A stretch of DNA of 64,000 nt from Sclerodactyla briareus (lineage: Eukaryota; Echinodermata; Holothuroidea; Dendrochirotida; Sclerodactylidae), in NCBI GenBank assembly GCA_026419785.1, contig JAODTK010005509.1, forward strand, positions 1-64,000. The letters run 5' to 3'. A program made the translations under genes and the position numbers. Numbering within the stretch: the first letter of the stretch is position 1; each line of letters starts with the position of its first letter. The notes under the pieces are model-generated. The model saw nothing but the letters and a program-made list of their open reading frames with translations. It searched no databases and was not told the origin of the DNA. This document shows, one piece after another, positions 48,887 to 61,604 of the stretch.

Positions 48887-49514
48887 GTTGTACATTTGGT
48901 TATATGATTTTCTCATGGGACATTAGAATGTTAAGGTTTAAGTACTTAGCAAGTTGAAGTCAAGGTTGTGACTAGTGTCCGGGTATTGAAGAGTTTTGCT
49001 TGTGAGTGTGCCTCTGTGAGTATATGGTATGTAGATTATCTCACGTTATTTGTGATCTAGTCCGATACTGGTAAGTGGGCATGCATTAGACTGCCCTCTC
49101 CGACTCTTCAATGAAAGCAATGAAAAAAAAAAACTATTCTCTGAATTTTGAATTCCAACCTCATTGTATGGTTGCAATATTCATATTGGGTAGCAAAGTA
49201 ACTCTTTTGTGCTAAATTACGTTACAGAGTAACACACAATGGTGGCTGCTCTGGAATCCATGAATGTTTTTTGCGTATCTTGTTACTTTAAAAGGGCAAT
49301 ATTGGTCTCACACACCCCGCAATATTGGACACCTCCCTTGGCCATGTCCTCGGCCAAAAAAAAGGCCCTAGTGTATTGGGTCTAAGCTTTTGGTCTGACA
49401 ATGTCCAACAATGACCATATACCTTTGAATATCAAGTTGCCACCGAGGCAGTTTTGCATACTGACTGCAAGCACCCTGTACCACTCCCCTAGACAATATT
49501 ATAGTTTCTGTTTG

Positions 49515-49985
49515 CAGGGCCGAACGTATTTTTCAATTTCGGGGGCTATTTTGAAGAAAAAAAAAAATAACCCCCCTCAACTTTTTTCGGGGGCTACCTT
49601 GAGAGCTTTCAGGGGGTTACTAGAATGAACAATAATTTTTTCAAAATAACCCTCGAAATGGCGATGAAATTGCATCACCATGGTAATAATGCCACTGTGG
49701 TTGAGTCCTTAGATGAGCCCTTCAGAAAGGAGGGGGTAGAATTTTTTCTTACCCAGAGGCTGGGTGATTGGAAGCGGAGGGTGGACAATGGCTTCCATGC
49801 ATCATGTGGTCCTCTCAGTAGGCTGCAACCTGCGATGTAACACTTTAAATCGCACAGCAAAACAATTTAAAAATCATGATGTTTTTTCTTCGTCAGGGTC
49901 TGAAATACTTTTCCGATTTGGGGTACTATTTTTCAGAGAAAAATTGCTCCTCTCAAAATCATTTTGGGAGCTATTTCAGAGTGCT
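49515..49985. repeat. Two related poly-G/CCCCCC repeat copies, SEC23 intron 4
   Basis: 49515-49615 (CAGGGCCGAACGTATTTTTC, GGGGGCTATTTTGAAG, CCCCCTCAAC, GGGGGCTACCTTGAGAGC) and 49895-49990 (CAGGGTCTGAAATACTTTTC, CTCTCAAAATC, GGGAGCTATTTCAGAGTGC) are diverged copies of one sequence. A third relative with CGCCCCCCTAAATG lies at about 50470-50540. Confidence 0.55.
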
Positions 49986-50601
49986 ACTATTCATTATGGG
50001 GGTGCTAATAAAAGGTGACTCTGCCTACAGTGTTAGTTGTAGCTGCATGGGTGGCACTCCTTGGAGAACAGGGGAGACTGCCCCCGCTATTTGATTTCCC
50101 ACTGTACACAGTAACTTTTGGGACACTGGGCGCATGCCGTATGTGAGCTACACGTGTATGTCTACAGATTTGTACGCAGTATATTGGAGCCATGCCTGGC
50201 TTCACGGTCAACTGCAAATATATGCCGTACTGTTAACCATGTGCTGGGTGCAGTGCAGTGGGAGGTTCAATGCAGTACTCAATGGGTGTGACTCACTGGA
50301 ATATTTTAATTAATGTACGTGATCACTAATGAAACACTGGTCTTACAAAACGATCGTGATTCACAGAAATCGTAAACATTTCGATTGGTATTTGGCACAA
50401 AATCAGAATCTTTTTTGCTTGTATATACCAATGCTAAATGGAGATTTCCAGATATTTTGACATTTTTTTCGCCCCCCTAAATGTGATTTTGAGAGTTCTT
50501 TTTTAACTTTCGGGGGCGAATTCGCCCGCCGCCCCTGTGTTTTTCGGACGCTGTTCTGTTGTTACTTACCCACTTGAATAAACAGCTAAACCCAAACATT
50601 C

Positions 50602-51036
50602 GGACTAAGTGACAGTCACAGGCCTAACTTACTGATGGTCTGTTGGACTGAGTGACAGTTACAGACCTGACTTAATAATGGTCTGTTAGACTGAGTGACA
50701 GTCACAGACCTGACTTATTGATGGTCTGTTAGACTGAATGACAGTCACAGACCTGACTCATTGATGATCTGTGACTGGGTGGACAGTCACAGATCTGACT
50801 TAACTGATGGTCTGTTAGACTGGGTGGACAGTCACAGATCTGACTTAACTGATGGTCTGTTAGACTGAGTGACAGTCACATATCTGACTTATTGATGGTC
50901 TGTTAGACTGGGTGGACAGTCACAGACCTGACTTATTGATGGTCTGTTAGACTGAGTGACAGTCTCAGACCTGACTTATTGATGGTCTGTTAGACTGAGT
51001 GACAGTCTCAGACCTGACTTATTGATGGTCTGTTAG
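50602..51036. repeat. 43-45-bp minisatellite, about ten copies, SEC23 intron 4
   Basis: The unit contains CTGACTTATTGATGGTCTGT followed by TAGACTGAGTGACAGTCACAGAC. Units vary by GGGTGGACAG for GAGTGACAG and by AACTGATGG for ATTGATGG. GTCTGTTAGAC and GACTGAGTGACAGTC are short self-complementary cores. Confidence 0.92.
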
Positions 51037-51587
51037 GAAGGCCTAGCATGTAAGGAGGCTGCCTAACAGACCAGGGCTCTATTGTGCTCCCAGTCTTTTG
51101 TTTCTGTACGCTGGGACACTGACATGTTGGGCTGAGATGGCGATTGGATTCCTTTCCTATCACCTCACTTAACTGTATCCTTGGTTATCATTGGTAGGAT
51201 TGTGTATTCAATGCCAGGATTCTCAAGAATGCAGGAATGGTGATGGTTAGGTGCCTGAATCGTGTTCGTCAACTGGTCTTCTCAGGGCATAAACGGACAG
51301 TCCTGCCCACTGCGTCCTGTGGGAACAGGCTCCCGTGGGGTGGGTCCAGTATGCTGGTACACCCCATAGCTCATGGTAGGCACAGCTTCACGGGTATCCC
51401 AAGGGATGAGCGGAGAGTATTTGATGGATCACGCCCAGGCTTTGTCTCTTGCCCAGAGGAGGCCAGAGGCGAGTTACTCTACTCTGTGTGGGAATATTGT
51501 GGTGAGGTTACAATTGTCCATGTTACCTATTTCAACATGAGCATATGAAATGGGAATGGTGATTATGTTGTGCTCTTCCTTATTCAG

Positions 51588-51663
51588 GAATGCTTGGAAT
51601 GGGACGGACACAAGGACAGGTCAGAGGTCAACAGCCCCAGCAGCAGCAACAGCCAATGAACAA
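51588..51663 (+). CDS. SEC23: SEC23 exon 5 (Gln-rich trunk loop)
   Basis: Acceptor TTATTCAG, donor CAA|GTGAGT. The 76 bases read MLGMGRTQGQVRGQQPQQQQ then QPMNK in a single frame. This is the variable surface loop between KQI-x-x-MLG and FLQPV in SEC23. Here it is Gln-rich through a CAG/CAA run, where the vertebrate form has a Pro/Gln mix. The open frame and the clean junction to exon 6 (N-K|F-L-Q-P) support it strongly. Confidence 0.95.
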
Positions 51664-52927
51664 GTGAGTGAGAAATCCATTGCAAGTATCATACATCTAT
51701 TTCTCACCTATGCATTGGAATAATTACTTTAGTCTAATACATGAATGGGTGATGTTCCTCATATTATGCAATTGAGTAGGTAAAACATTCAGTGCCCATA
51801 AATGGCTGGATGCAGCTTCAACCAAACACAAAGACCACTTGAACCAAATTTTGTTACAATAACATACAATAATTATGCTAACGGACAGACCATAGATGCA
51901 GCTAACTTCCTGGTAGTTTTTTTTTTTTTTTTTTTGGATATAATTTGGGGTTAATGGCCAAGCATGTTTGTATCCTTAAAGATAATGCACACCGGGGATA
52001 ATGCAAGTGATGCCTGGGTGCATCCAGTGATGGCCTTCAACCACTGGGAGTGCATATCATGGGGGATATAACATTTGGATTGTAATTAACCCCGTTCTTC
52101 ATACAAAACCCAGAATTGGGAATAACAAAAGCTGGAAATGAAAGAAAGATCATGGCCTTTCTTTGCCAAAAAGTTTCTGTCAATCAATCTCTAAGAAAAA
52201 TAATGTTCAGATGCGAAATGAATTAACATTTCAATGATGAATAGCTCACTAACTAAGAAACCTATTATTTAACGTCTCATTTTGTATTGTGTAATGTCAG
52301 TGTTCCAAGTCCTGAACAGGTTTCACCTGTAGTTATTCCGCAATAGAGTCTGCATCAACACAGGCGGACAATGCACAATAGGCGCTGCCATAGTTCACAG
52401 TGTGCACCTGAAACATTGCTGGTTGTAAAGTGTGTCCTCCATTGTATGACCTTACGGTTCGGCATCCCCAATTATATTAAACTAGATAGTTCAGCCACGA
52501 GTCATAGGTCATCGCACCATATCAGTGAGTGTGACCGTGTGGTCATTTCAACATCTTTGTCTTCATGGTTTGTGGAGAAAGAGGTTGAAACAAGTCAACA
52601 GCACTCGACCGTTCAATGATCGTATATTCCGAGAAACATGTTCTGTCATCCCCTCAAGGGTTGGGGGTTGGTAGCTGAAGCTCGACTGGTTCATGGTTTG
52701 TATTTTTTGTAAGATTTCTATATGGACTTGTTCAGGATTTACCATTTGTAGCGGACGCTGGAACTCTGCTGCCAATGTGATAACCGTTTTGACGAAATCC
52801 TCATTCAGAGTTGCATATGACTCGCAAAAGTTACAATCAGAGAGGAAAAAATATGCCCCCACTCCTCCCACTCACAGGGTCACTGTGAGTACCTGATCAA
52901 AGTATGTCATTTGCCAAAAAAATTTGA

Positions 52928-53167
<240 letters not shown>

Positions 53168-53639
53168 TAATCTGTATCCCCTGTAGAGAGGACCAGCCAC
53201 TCATTTCTGTGTGCTCCAGATGAGTTCAGACATGAGATGCTTCCATGGAGATTTCTACTTTTCATCTTGACCTTCCATGTAAATTCCAGGAGGAGACTTA
53301 GTGGTCACTATGGCGTGTGTGTGTATGTGTGTGTGTGTGTCACACTTACTCGTTAGCAGGGTATCTTTCGAACGGTAAGTGCAATTGCGACAAAATTTTC
53401 AGGGTAGCAATCGGGGTTGGGTGTTCACGATCTGCTTAGATTTTGGTCACAAGTCACTAAATTACGTACGGTAAAATTAAGCCTATTTTATGGTAATTTA
53501 TTATTATTTAGGGTTTCGATTAGCAGATTACGGATGAAATCCGCTAGGTGCTATGGTGATTTGGTGTGGCACCTCGATGCTGGGATACTAGGTGATGATT
53601 GATTAGATTTTCAGCGTAAAATATGGTAATTAAGTCATC

Positions 53640-53965
53640 TAATTTGCAGAATTATTGACAAAATTCAAAAGTTTGTTGGATTTCACGAACTTGGGCATAC
53701 AGTACCTCAGTCCCAAAACTTTTTAAAACGATTCGGGGTCAATGGAGGTCATTCAATGTACCTATTTTGCATAATTTATGCGAAATCTTCAAGTTGCTTG
53801 GATTTTCATGAAAAACCTGGGGGGTATGGTTTACCTTGAAGTTCAATTTTTTTTATCATGGATTCAGGGTCACTGGAGGTCAATAAACGTGTCTAATTTG
53901 CATAATTTTGGGTAATGTTAAAGTTTGACGGATTTCCGTGAAACTTGGTAAATTTGCAAATTAAG
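53640..53965 (+). repeat. About 125-bp tandem repeat (three units), SEC23 intron 6
   Basis: Units carry GGATTTTCATGAAA, CTTGG/CCTGG, GGGTCAATGGAGGTCA and a TTTGCATAATTT stretch. Matching points at about 53679, 53800 and 53930 give periods of roughly 121 and 130 bases. The upstream part of the intron holds a TG microsatellite (about 53315-53340). Confidence 0.75.
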
Positions 53966-54959
53966 GCAATTCTAATCACATTTCCACAAAACTCCACTCC
54001 TTTGGTAACATCGTCAATAATCAGTCCTTGCAAATTTGAAATTAGTCACTGATTAGTGGGCTGTTTTGTTGATGCTAATACCGAAATCTTTAAGCGACAC
54101 ATGGAAGGCTTTGTAATTTGCAGGGGACTAATAAGAAGTAAACACCTGATCGCGCAAGACGGGCGAGACACTGGAGGCGATCGCCGTGTTTATTCCTTGC
54201 TAAGGTCAGAGGGATCTATGAAGTCATGACAGTATGTGTGTGTGACAGTGTTGGAGTCTCGTCTCGAGACCGATTTTAGAGAACTCTGGCTCAGATTGGG
54301 GTTTTGGACTCGGTCTGTGCGGTAACAAGGACTCTGTCAGTCAGGTTCAAGGCAGTACAAAAGAGTGCAGGAAAAAAACCCAAACTTAGGAGGAAGATAT
54401 GCAGAAATTCTGACATTGATAATAATAAACGTGATGTACTATAGTCTGGTTTGTCGATGTCATCAAAATTCACTCATTTCAAATTTGAAGTTGGCCAATA
54501 GTGCATTTAACAGACTGGCTGTGCTTGTTGAAATGGCTGTCAACAAAGGTGGCAACCGACCAGTGTGCTCACCTGTCTGCAAAGACGATGGAAACGGTGA
54601 TGTTCCTGAAAAAAACACATGCAACAAATACTTCAAATTGATAACTGTTGTTTGGAAAAATGTTCTGGTCCATGGGAATGGGAGATGGGGAGACCAGGTG
54701 AATTATATGGGTTGTTCAGGGCATTTATCTTATTCGATTTGGCACTGTTGCATTGCAATTTGCATTTACACTGGCTAAACTTCCAGGATGATGACTCCAA
54801 CGCTGAATATATAACTTATACCATATCTTTCTGCCAAAGTGCCAAGTTGTAATAAGGGTAAAGTAAGAGGGGGGCTTGACTTGGGACTCGGATGTTGATT
54901 TCTTGGACTTGGATGGTGAGGGCTCGATCATGGACTCGGACCTTTGACTGACTGGACAC

Positions 54960-55030
54960 GACCCCAAGTCTCCAACACTGGTGTGTGTGCATGTTTGTGT
55001 GTGTATGCATGTATGTGTGTACTGCCTGGC
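54960..55030. repeat. TG-rich microsatellite in SEC23 intron 6
   Basis: Imperfect TGTGTG/TGTATG run of about 50 bases. It produces the Thr/His-rich antisense ORFs there. Confidence 0.8.
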
Positions 55031-55079
55031 TTGTGAACAGAAGAACTCGACCCCCCCGGATGTCTGCCATACCTGGTAT

Positions 55080-55760
55080 GTGGTTCCTTCCTCCCCATAA
55101 TAATTACACAATCCCCAGTGTTTTGGGGTCAGGTCAAGGTCAACATTGTGGGCCAAGGGTCGGTTGTGAGGACCTTGTAACACGATAAGTCTAGAATACT
55201 TGGCTTGATCAAGCTGAAATTTGGTAAACAGCATTGTTATGTGGGGAGAACAAGAAACTATTGGTTTTGGTGTTGATTGGCAGTCATTTTGTTCAAAAAT
55301 TTGAGAATTGTGAAAAACTTGACCACAGTAATTGGCTCTACCTGAATGGATCAGGTTCATACTTTGATGTGAGTTAAAACATAATAATACTGGACCCCAT
55401 ATGTTTTGGGGTCAAGGTCAGTGGTAATCTGAGGTCAACAGAGGTCAAAGCCAGAAAGCCTTGTGAATGCAATAGGTCCAGAATGCATGGTCCAATCAAG
55501 CTGATTTTGATTGGGATTGATTTTGATTAGACAAAAAAGAATAACTAACATTAGGGCTGATTCTGGCTTGTGCAATGATTAGTCAACCCTACCTGGATGG
55601 ATCATGTTCCTACGAGAGATTGTCGGTGCCCATAATGTGTACATGGTCCCTTTGCCATCCTGAATCCCTATGGGTTTGGAGATTCAGGCAAATCTCATTC
55701 TGAGGTCATTGAACTTAAGGCAGTCTGGGAACACTAAGCTTGTTCGTCATGGTTCAGCAT
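55080..55760 (+). repeat. ~285-bp AGGTCA-rich repeat, about two tandem units, SEC23 intron 6
   Basis: GTTTTGGGGTCAGGTCAAGG at about 55120 returns as GTTTTGGGGTCAAGGTCAGT at about 55401, giving a period near 282 bases. Other shared words: AACACGATAAGTCTAGAAT, TCAAGCTGAAATTTGGTA, TGAATGGATCAGGTTCATAC and GAGGTCAACAGAGGTCAAAG. A related copy lies at 59290-59790. Confidence 0.85.
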
Positions 55761-56588
55761 ATTCTGCAGAAGCAATCTGGCCCCCAAGAAACCTGAAAAT
55801 AGGCTAATCAGAAAATGCTGATGAAGGATTTGCCTTCAGTGGGATATAGTATGTCATGAGTTTCATTGTTGATGGATCAAATACAATGGAAATGGAGTAG
55901 CATTATCTATTAAAGTGAGACGGTGGATTTTGATGAATAAAATTAGGCCTAGCTTAGTGAGTCAATGTTACAAAGGAACATCCATTGAGGGGATAAACAA
56001 GCACAGAACAAATACAAAAAGCCTTTATTTTTTTTATTTTTGTTCTGCTGGTGACATTAATCTTACCAGTTAGGCCTAATATGAGCTATTGTGATACATG
56101 CTCCAAACCCATTGTTGATTGATTTGATTTAATTGACTTCTACGTTCAGGAAAGCAAAGTAAGGCTTATCAAGGAACTTGGCCGTAGTGATGGTGGATGA
56201 CAAGGGTGAGCCTTGTCTTATCTCCCGACAAGGTGATCAGATGACTATCGAGGCAGGGGTGGAACCATTCGCAACCTTCGCCTGGGACCGCCAGTTAGTC
56301 CCTATGAGGAGGGATGATCAATGAACAAGGACGACCACTTACTCGGAAATAAAATGGAGAGTGGAAGTCAAGCTAAGCGACAAAACTATCTGCCTATATC
56401 CTGTGAGTGGATTCGATTCAGGAATATTTGCTCGATGAGCGTCATGATACCACCGTCATTGCTCCACCCTCTGAAGAGGTTGTGGTATGATAGCACAAGT
56501 TGCAAGTAATGTCGTGTGTAAAGATGACTTGTAATAATTGTAGCGATAATAACACAATTCCCAATGATTGATGTTCTTGTTTTATCAG

Positions 56589-56747
56589 TGCACATTCACT
56601 AATGCTCGGTTCCGCATAATGCTGTTTCTCAGTGGGCCATGTACCCAGGGTCCAGGAATGGCTTTGGAGAAGAACTCAAGGACGCCCATCAGTCCCCCAT
56701 GACATAGAGATAGGACAATGAGAAGTTCATGAGGAACAGCCTATCAA
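56589..56747 (+). CDS. SEC23: SEC23 exon 7 (trunk), slips cancel to exactly 53 codons
   Basis: Acceptor TTTTATCAG, donor CAA|GTGAGT. In successive frames it reads C-T-F, RIMLFLSGPCTQGPGM, EELK, HDIE, DNEKFMR. These are the family's CTFPNTGARIM, GGP.TQGPGM, DEL.TPIRSWHDI and KDN blocks. The length is 159 bases, identical to the vertebrate 53-codon exon, so the three or four indels net to zero. The preceding exon ends and the next begins in phase 0, as required. A 30-bp minisatellite begins about 15 bases after the donor. Confidence 0.9.
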
Positions 56748-56761
56748 GTGAGTCTTGCATT

Positions 56762-58825
56762 TCCTTAAAGTGTGGCATGTTGCAATGTGTTACTTGGAGT
56801 GTGGCATGTTGCCATTTTGTTACTTTGGTGTGTGGATGTGCAGTGTATTTTGGGTTGGCATGTGCCATTTGTTACTTTTGAGTGTGGCATGTTGCCATTT
56901 GTTACTTTGGTGTGTGGCATGTTGCCATTTGTACTTTGGAGTGTGGCATGTTGCCATTTGTTACTTTGGTGTGTGGCCATATTCCCATTTGTTACTTTGG
57001 CAGTGTAGCATGTTGCATGTTTAATTTGTGTGTGGATTGTTGCCATCTGTTAATTTGGAGTGTGGCCTGTGCCATTTGTTACTCTTGGAGTGTAGCTATT
57101 GTCATGTGTTACTTCCTGGAGTGGCCATATTGCCTCTGTTATTGGGAGTGTGCCATGTTGCCATTTGTTACTTTGGTGTGTGGCATGTTGCCATTTGTTA
57201 CTTTGGGTGTGGCATGTGCCATTAGTTACCTTTGGTGTGGGGCATTATGCCACTGCTACTTGGTGTGTGGCATGTGCCCATCTGTACTTTGGAGTGTGGC
57301 AATTGTCCGCCATTTTGTTACTTTGGGTGTGGCATATTGCATCTTTTTGTTACTTTGGAGTGTCCAGGTGGCATTTGTTACTTTGGAGTGTGCCATGTTG
57401 CCATGTGTTTTTTTGGAGTGGACCATGTTGTCATCTGTAATTTGGAGTGTGGAGATTGTGCCATGGGTACTTTGGGGTAGGCTATTGCCATCTGTTACTG
57501 TGATGTGTCATGTTGCCAGTTGTACGTTGGAGGGCCATGTTGCCATTTGTTTTTCGGGTTGACATGTGCATCTGTTAATTTGGAGTGTGGGCATATACCA
57601 TTGTACTTGGAGTGCGGCATATGCTATCTGTTACTTCGGGTGCTGCCATTTTGCCATACTGTTACTCTGGTGTGTGGCATATTGCTATCTGTTACTTCGG
57701 GTGTTGCCATATTGCCATCTGTAATTTGGAGTGTGCCATGTTGCCATTTGTTCTTTGGTGTGTGGCATGTTGTTGCTGTTGTTATTTTGGGGGTGGAGGC
57801 CATATTGTTATTTTGGTGTGTATCATGTTGCCATTTGTGGACTCCAGGGAGTGTGGCATGTTGCCACTCGTTACTTCGGAGTGTGCCATGTTGCCATCTG
57901 TTAATTTGGAATGTGGCATATTGCCAGAGGATACTTTGGAGTGTGGCATAATGCAATCTGTTACTTAGGGTGGGGCATGTTCCACTATTAATTTGGAGTC
58001 TGGCATATTGACACTTGTTACTGTGTGGTGTGTGGCAGTTGCCACTTGGTACTTGTGTGTGGCATATTGTCCACTTGTTACTTTGGAGTGTGCATGTTGA
58101 CATCTGTTACTGTGGTGTGTGGCATGTTGCCATTGGTTACTTCGGAGGGTGGAATTGCCACTGGTTACTTTGGTGTGTGCATATTGCCACTTGTTACTTG
58201 GCGTGTGGCTATTGCTTCTGTTTACTTGGAGTGCCATGTTGCCATTTGTTACTATGGTGGTGTGCATATTGCCACTTGTTACTTTGGTTGTGTGGCATGT
58301 TGCCATCTGTACTTTGGTGTGTGGCATATTGCCATTTGTTACTTTTGTGTGTGGCATATTGTCATCGTTATCTTTGGAGTGTGGCATATTGCCATCGTGT
58401 TAATTGGAGTGTGCCCTGTTGCCCATTGGTTACTTTGGAGTGTGCCAGTTGCAATTTTTACTGTGTGTGTGGATATGCCACTTAGTACTTTGGTGTGTGG
58501 TGTTATCCCTGTTACTTGGTGTGTGCCTTGTGCAATCTTACTTTGGTGTGGGTGGCATGTTGCCACTGTTACTTTGGGGTGACATGTTGCCATCTGTTTC
58601 TCTGGTGTCTGGCTTGTTGCTAGCAGTTACATTGGTGTGTGACATGTTGCCCTCCTCTTTACGTTGGTGTGGGTGGCATGTTGCCATCTGTACTTGGTGT
58701 GTGAAATGTTGCCATCTGTTGCTCTGGTGTCTGGATTGTTGCTATCAGTTAACATTGGTGGGTGACATGGGCGTTGCCTCTGGTACTTTTGGGTGTGGCA
58801 TGGGCCATCGCCTGTTAATATCGCC
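56762..58825. repeat. 30-bp minisatellite, about 70 copies, beside a SEC23 splice donor
   Basis: The unit is GTGTGGCATGTTGCCATTTG followed by TTACTTTGGA; the start-to-start distance measured at 56882 and 56912 is 30 bases. Common variants are ATTT/ATCT, GGA/GGT and one-base losses. Because 30 is a multiple of 3, all frames of both strands stay open for long stretches, giving false ORFs of 80-226 codons with a 10-residue period (CGMLPFVTLV type). The array ends near 58825 with GGGCCATCGCCTGTTAATAT. Confidence 0.97.
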
Positions 58826-59289
58826 TCTCCTAGTTGTGTCCTTATGAACTGCCCTGTTGTTTCCTGTTAGAGGTTAGCAGGGACATGAGCCATGTGTATT
58901 CAGGTCTGACAAACTACGCATAAATAGGGAGCTCTAGATTTCACAACGGCAAACGTTTATGACGTGTGTTTCCATTATTAAGCCCGTTGAATGGTGCCAC
59001 GTGGCTGGGTTCAAGTGCACGTCATAGGGAAAAAACTGAAAAGTGGGACTCCCGTCGTGGATTGGCGTAGTACGGCATTTAGTGAGGTTGTCGCTGAGCA
59101 GTAGGTTAACATTGCGTTACACGTTGCCGTTTGCGTCGCGTCGTGAATCTAAAGTACGGAATAATGATTCCCTGTACCTAAGAAACATGTCTCTCGTGTG
59201 GGAAAGGTTTTAAGACTCTTCCTTCAATGAGAGTCAGAGGAATCATGCAAAGGTGTGGTTCATGGGTATATAAGTGAGTGCAGGCAGCA

Positions 59290-60056
<767 letters not shown>

Positions 60057-60357
60057 TAGGCTCCACTAAAGTTCTGCAGGAGAGTCTGTGTTAGTGACCA
60101 ATATACAGACTGCTTGTTAATGTGTTGCTCCCATCTGGACTATTCCCGGAAATTCTCCAATGAGCTGTAATCCTGCCTGTCATCAGAAAGTCATCGCTAA
60201 TAAGAAAGACAAACTGGAGAGCTGCAGACTGGTGTCTAATATCAAGGTTCTTGCCAAGCTAGTTGAAATTGCTGCTGCAAATCATCTAACTGGACACTTA
60301 TATAGATATATTTATACATTCGAAGACACAGACAGGGTTTAAGCATTCCAGGTAGCC

Positions 60358-60765
60358 CTGTTTAGTTTAGTTTAGTGAAGAAGGTCAGGAAGGACAAAAT
60401 CCTCATGAGAGACCTTGGAGCCCACAACATCCCAAAAGAGAAGAACAACCCAGATGCTTGAAGAATTCGCCCACAGTTCCTGAAATATAAATCGAGACTG
60501 TTCTTGAATGCATTCACACTCTTAGACAGAACAACATCTCCAGGAAGGTATTCCACTCATTGATAACTGTGGGAGAAGAAATATTCCGAATGTCCAATCT
60601 ACAGCGTTTTCCACAAAGCTTGAGGCAATGACTCCTATTGGTGGTAACTTTGGAGAAAAAAAGAAATAGTGGAAGGGAAGGCTTTCGAATCCATGAACAA
60701 TTTTAAAACCTGAATCAAATCACCTCGAATTCGTCTCGGCCTGCGGCAGCACCATGCTTAAAGTA
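60358..60765 (-). mobile_element. LINE 3' fragment in SEC23 intron 8
   Basis: Minus strand, same family as 13091-16500. The C-terminal frame contains DVVLSKSVNAFKNSLDLYFR. The stretch aligns with 13095-13620 (for example AAATCGAGACTGTTCTTGAA here and AAATCAAGACTGTTCTTGAA there). The 3' end is TTTAGTTTAGTTTAG on the plus strand, a TAAAC tandem tail. It is 5'-truncated at about 60765, the usual result of target-primed insertion, and lacks the 100-base duplication of the larger copy. Confidence 0.85.
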
Positions 60766-60974
60766 TGGCCTTCCAAGAATCATCGGGGGAAGCAGAAAAT
60801 TATAGAACCTTTGCTAGGGTATCAAGACCAATCTCTTTTTGCTTATTAGTTATGATTTAGTTATTATGTCTGTATAGTGCAGTGTTCATCGGTAGAGTGC
60901 TATAGAAATGCAACAAAAATACACTGTATGGTACACACTTCTCATGCAGTGTTTTCCCTATGCTTCAAAAAAAG

Positions 60975-61101
60975 TCGGTCACCTTGGTGGATGGGGAGTT
61001 CCTATCAACACCTCCCTATTCAAGCAGGATTCCAGAGGGTCTTCAGCAAAGATATCAAGGGAGAATTCAAGATGGCCTTTGGAGCAGCCATGGAAGTGAA
61101 G
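60975..61101 (+). CDS. SEC23: SEC23 exon 9 (beta-sandwich), two or more frame slips
   Basis: The acceptor is probably AAAAAAAG (60974), weak because its polypyrimidine tract is interrupted by the A run. The donor AAG|GTAGGT is clear. The first part reads LV.G.S..NTSLFK in broken frames. From 61026 one frame gives FQRVFSKDIKGEFKMAFGAA and MEVK. The family has G..[26 protein letters not shown].FG...E.K. The exon ends in phase 0, as exon 10 needs. Confidence 0.9.
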
Positions 61102-61604
61102 GTAGGTCGTCCTGTGAAGATATCAAAGTTAATTTCCTTTCCATTTTGGAAATTATGTGAATAATGTGGCCAAATTATTTATTGTACTCATGAGGAAGTG
61201 AACTCGTGAGATTGTAGTTGTTCCCAGTGTCTCTTTGTACTATTCTTGGATTTTGGTCTAAACAAAGCTTTCTGATTATGCTCTTTGGCCTGTGAATATG
61301 ATTCCTCCTCAAATCTGCAACACTTCTCCCTAAAACAGCATTTGGTTTGAAATATGAGTAGGCTAGATGGAGTGCTTAATAAGGCATACGTTATTTCCCA
61401 CCAGCGATAATTGATTACATCAGAGAATATACCCTGGTGTTTTACTTGCTCACATCAGTGAATATACACTGGCTTCTACTTGCCACATCCTGCAACATTA
61501 TCAGGTTAGGTGGTGTGGCTAGGTTCGTACAATTGTTTGTTAGGAGTAAGAAAACTAACTGTGACCAAGCAAAGTAGATTCTGACATGCCCAATGGTACT
61601 CATG

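Noticed and set aside
50602-51036. Minisatellite considered as a CRISPR-like array
   Set aside because: Units are contiguous with no unique spacers, and the context is a eukaryotic intron.
51237-51548. 103-codon ORF in SEC23 intron 4
   Set aside because: It lies between exons 4 and 5, which join directly in the protein, and has no known domain. An intron-nested gene cannot be excluded but has no support.
54725-55360. 211-codon minus-strand ORF
   Set aside because: It runs antisense through a TG microsatellite and the AGGTCA-rich repeat. It has a Thr/His-rich low-complexity block and no domain, so it is a chance ORF.
56150-56215. Possible extra SEC23 exon (TTCAG|GAAAGC...GACAAG|GGTGAG)
   Set aside because: A VVMVDDK-like reading briefly resembles the trunk, but the true exon for that block is at 56589-56747 with exact length and phase.
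56882-57562. 226-codon plus-strand ORF with hydrophobic 10-residue repeats
   Set aside because: It is a by-product of the 30-bp minisatellite. Several frames on both strands are open at once and units slip by one base without selection against it.
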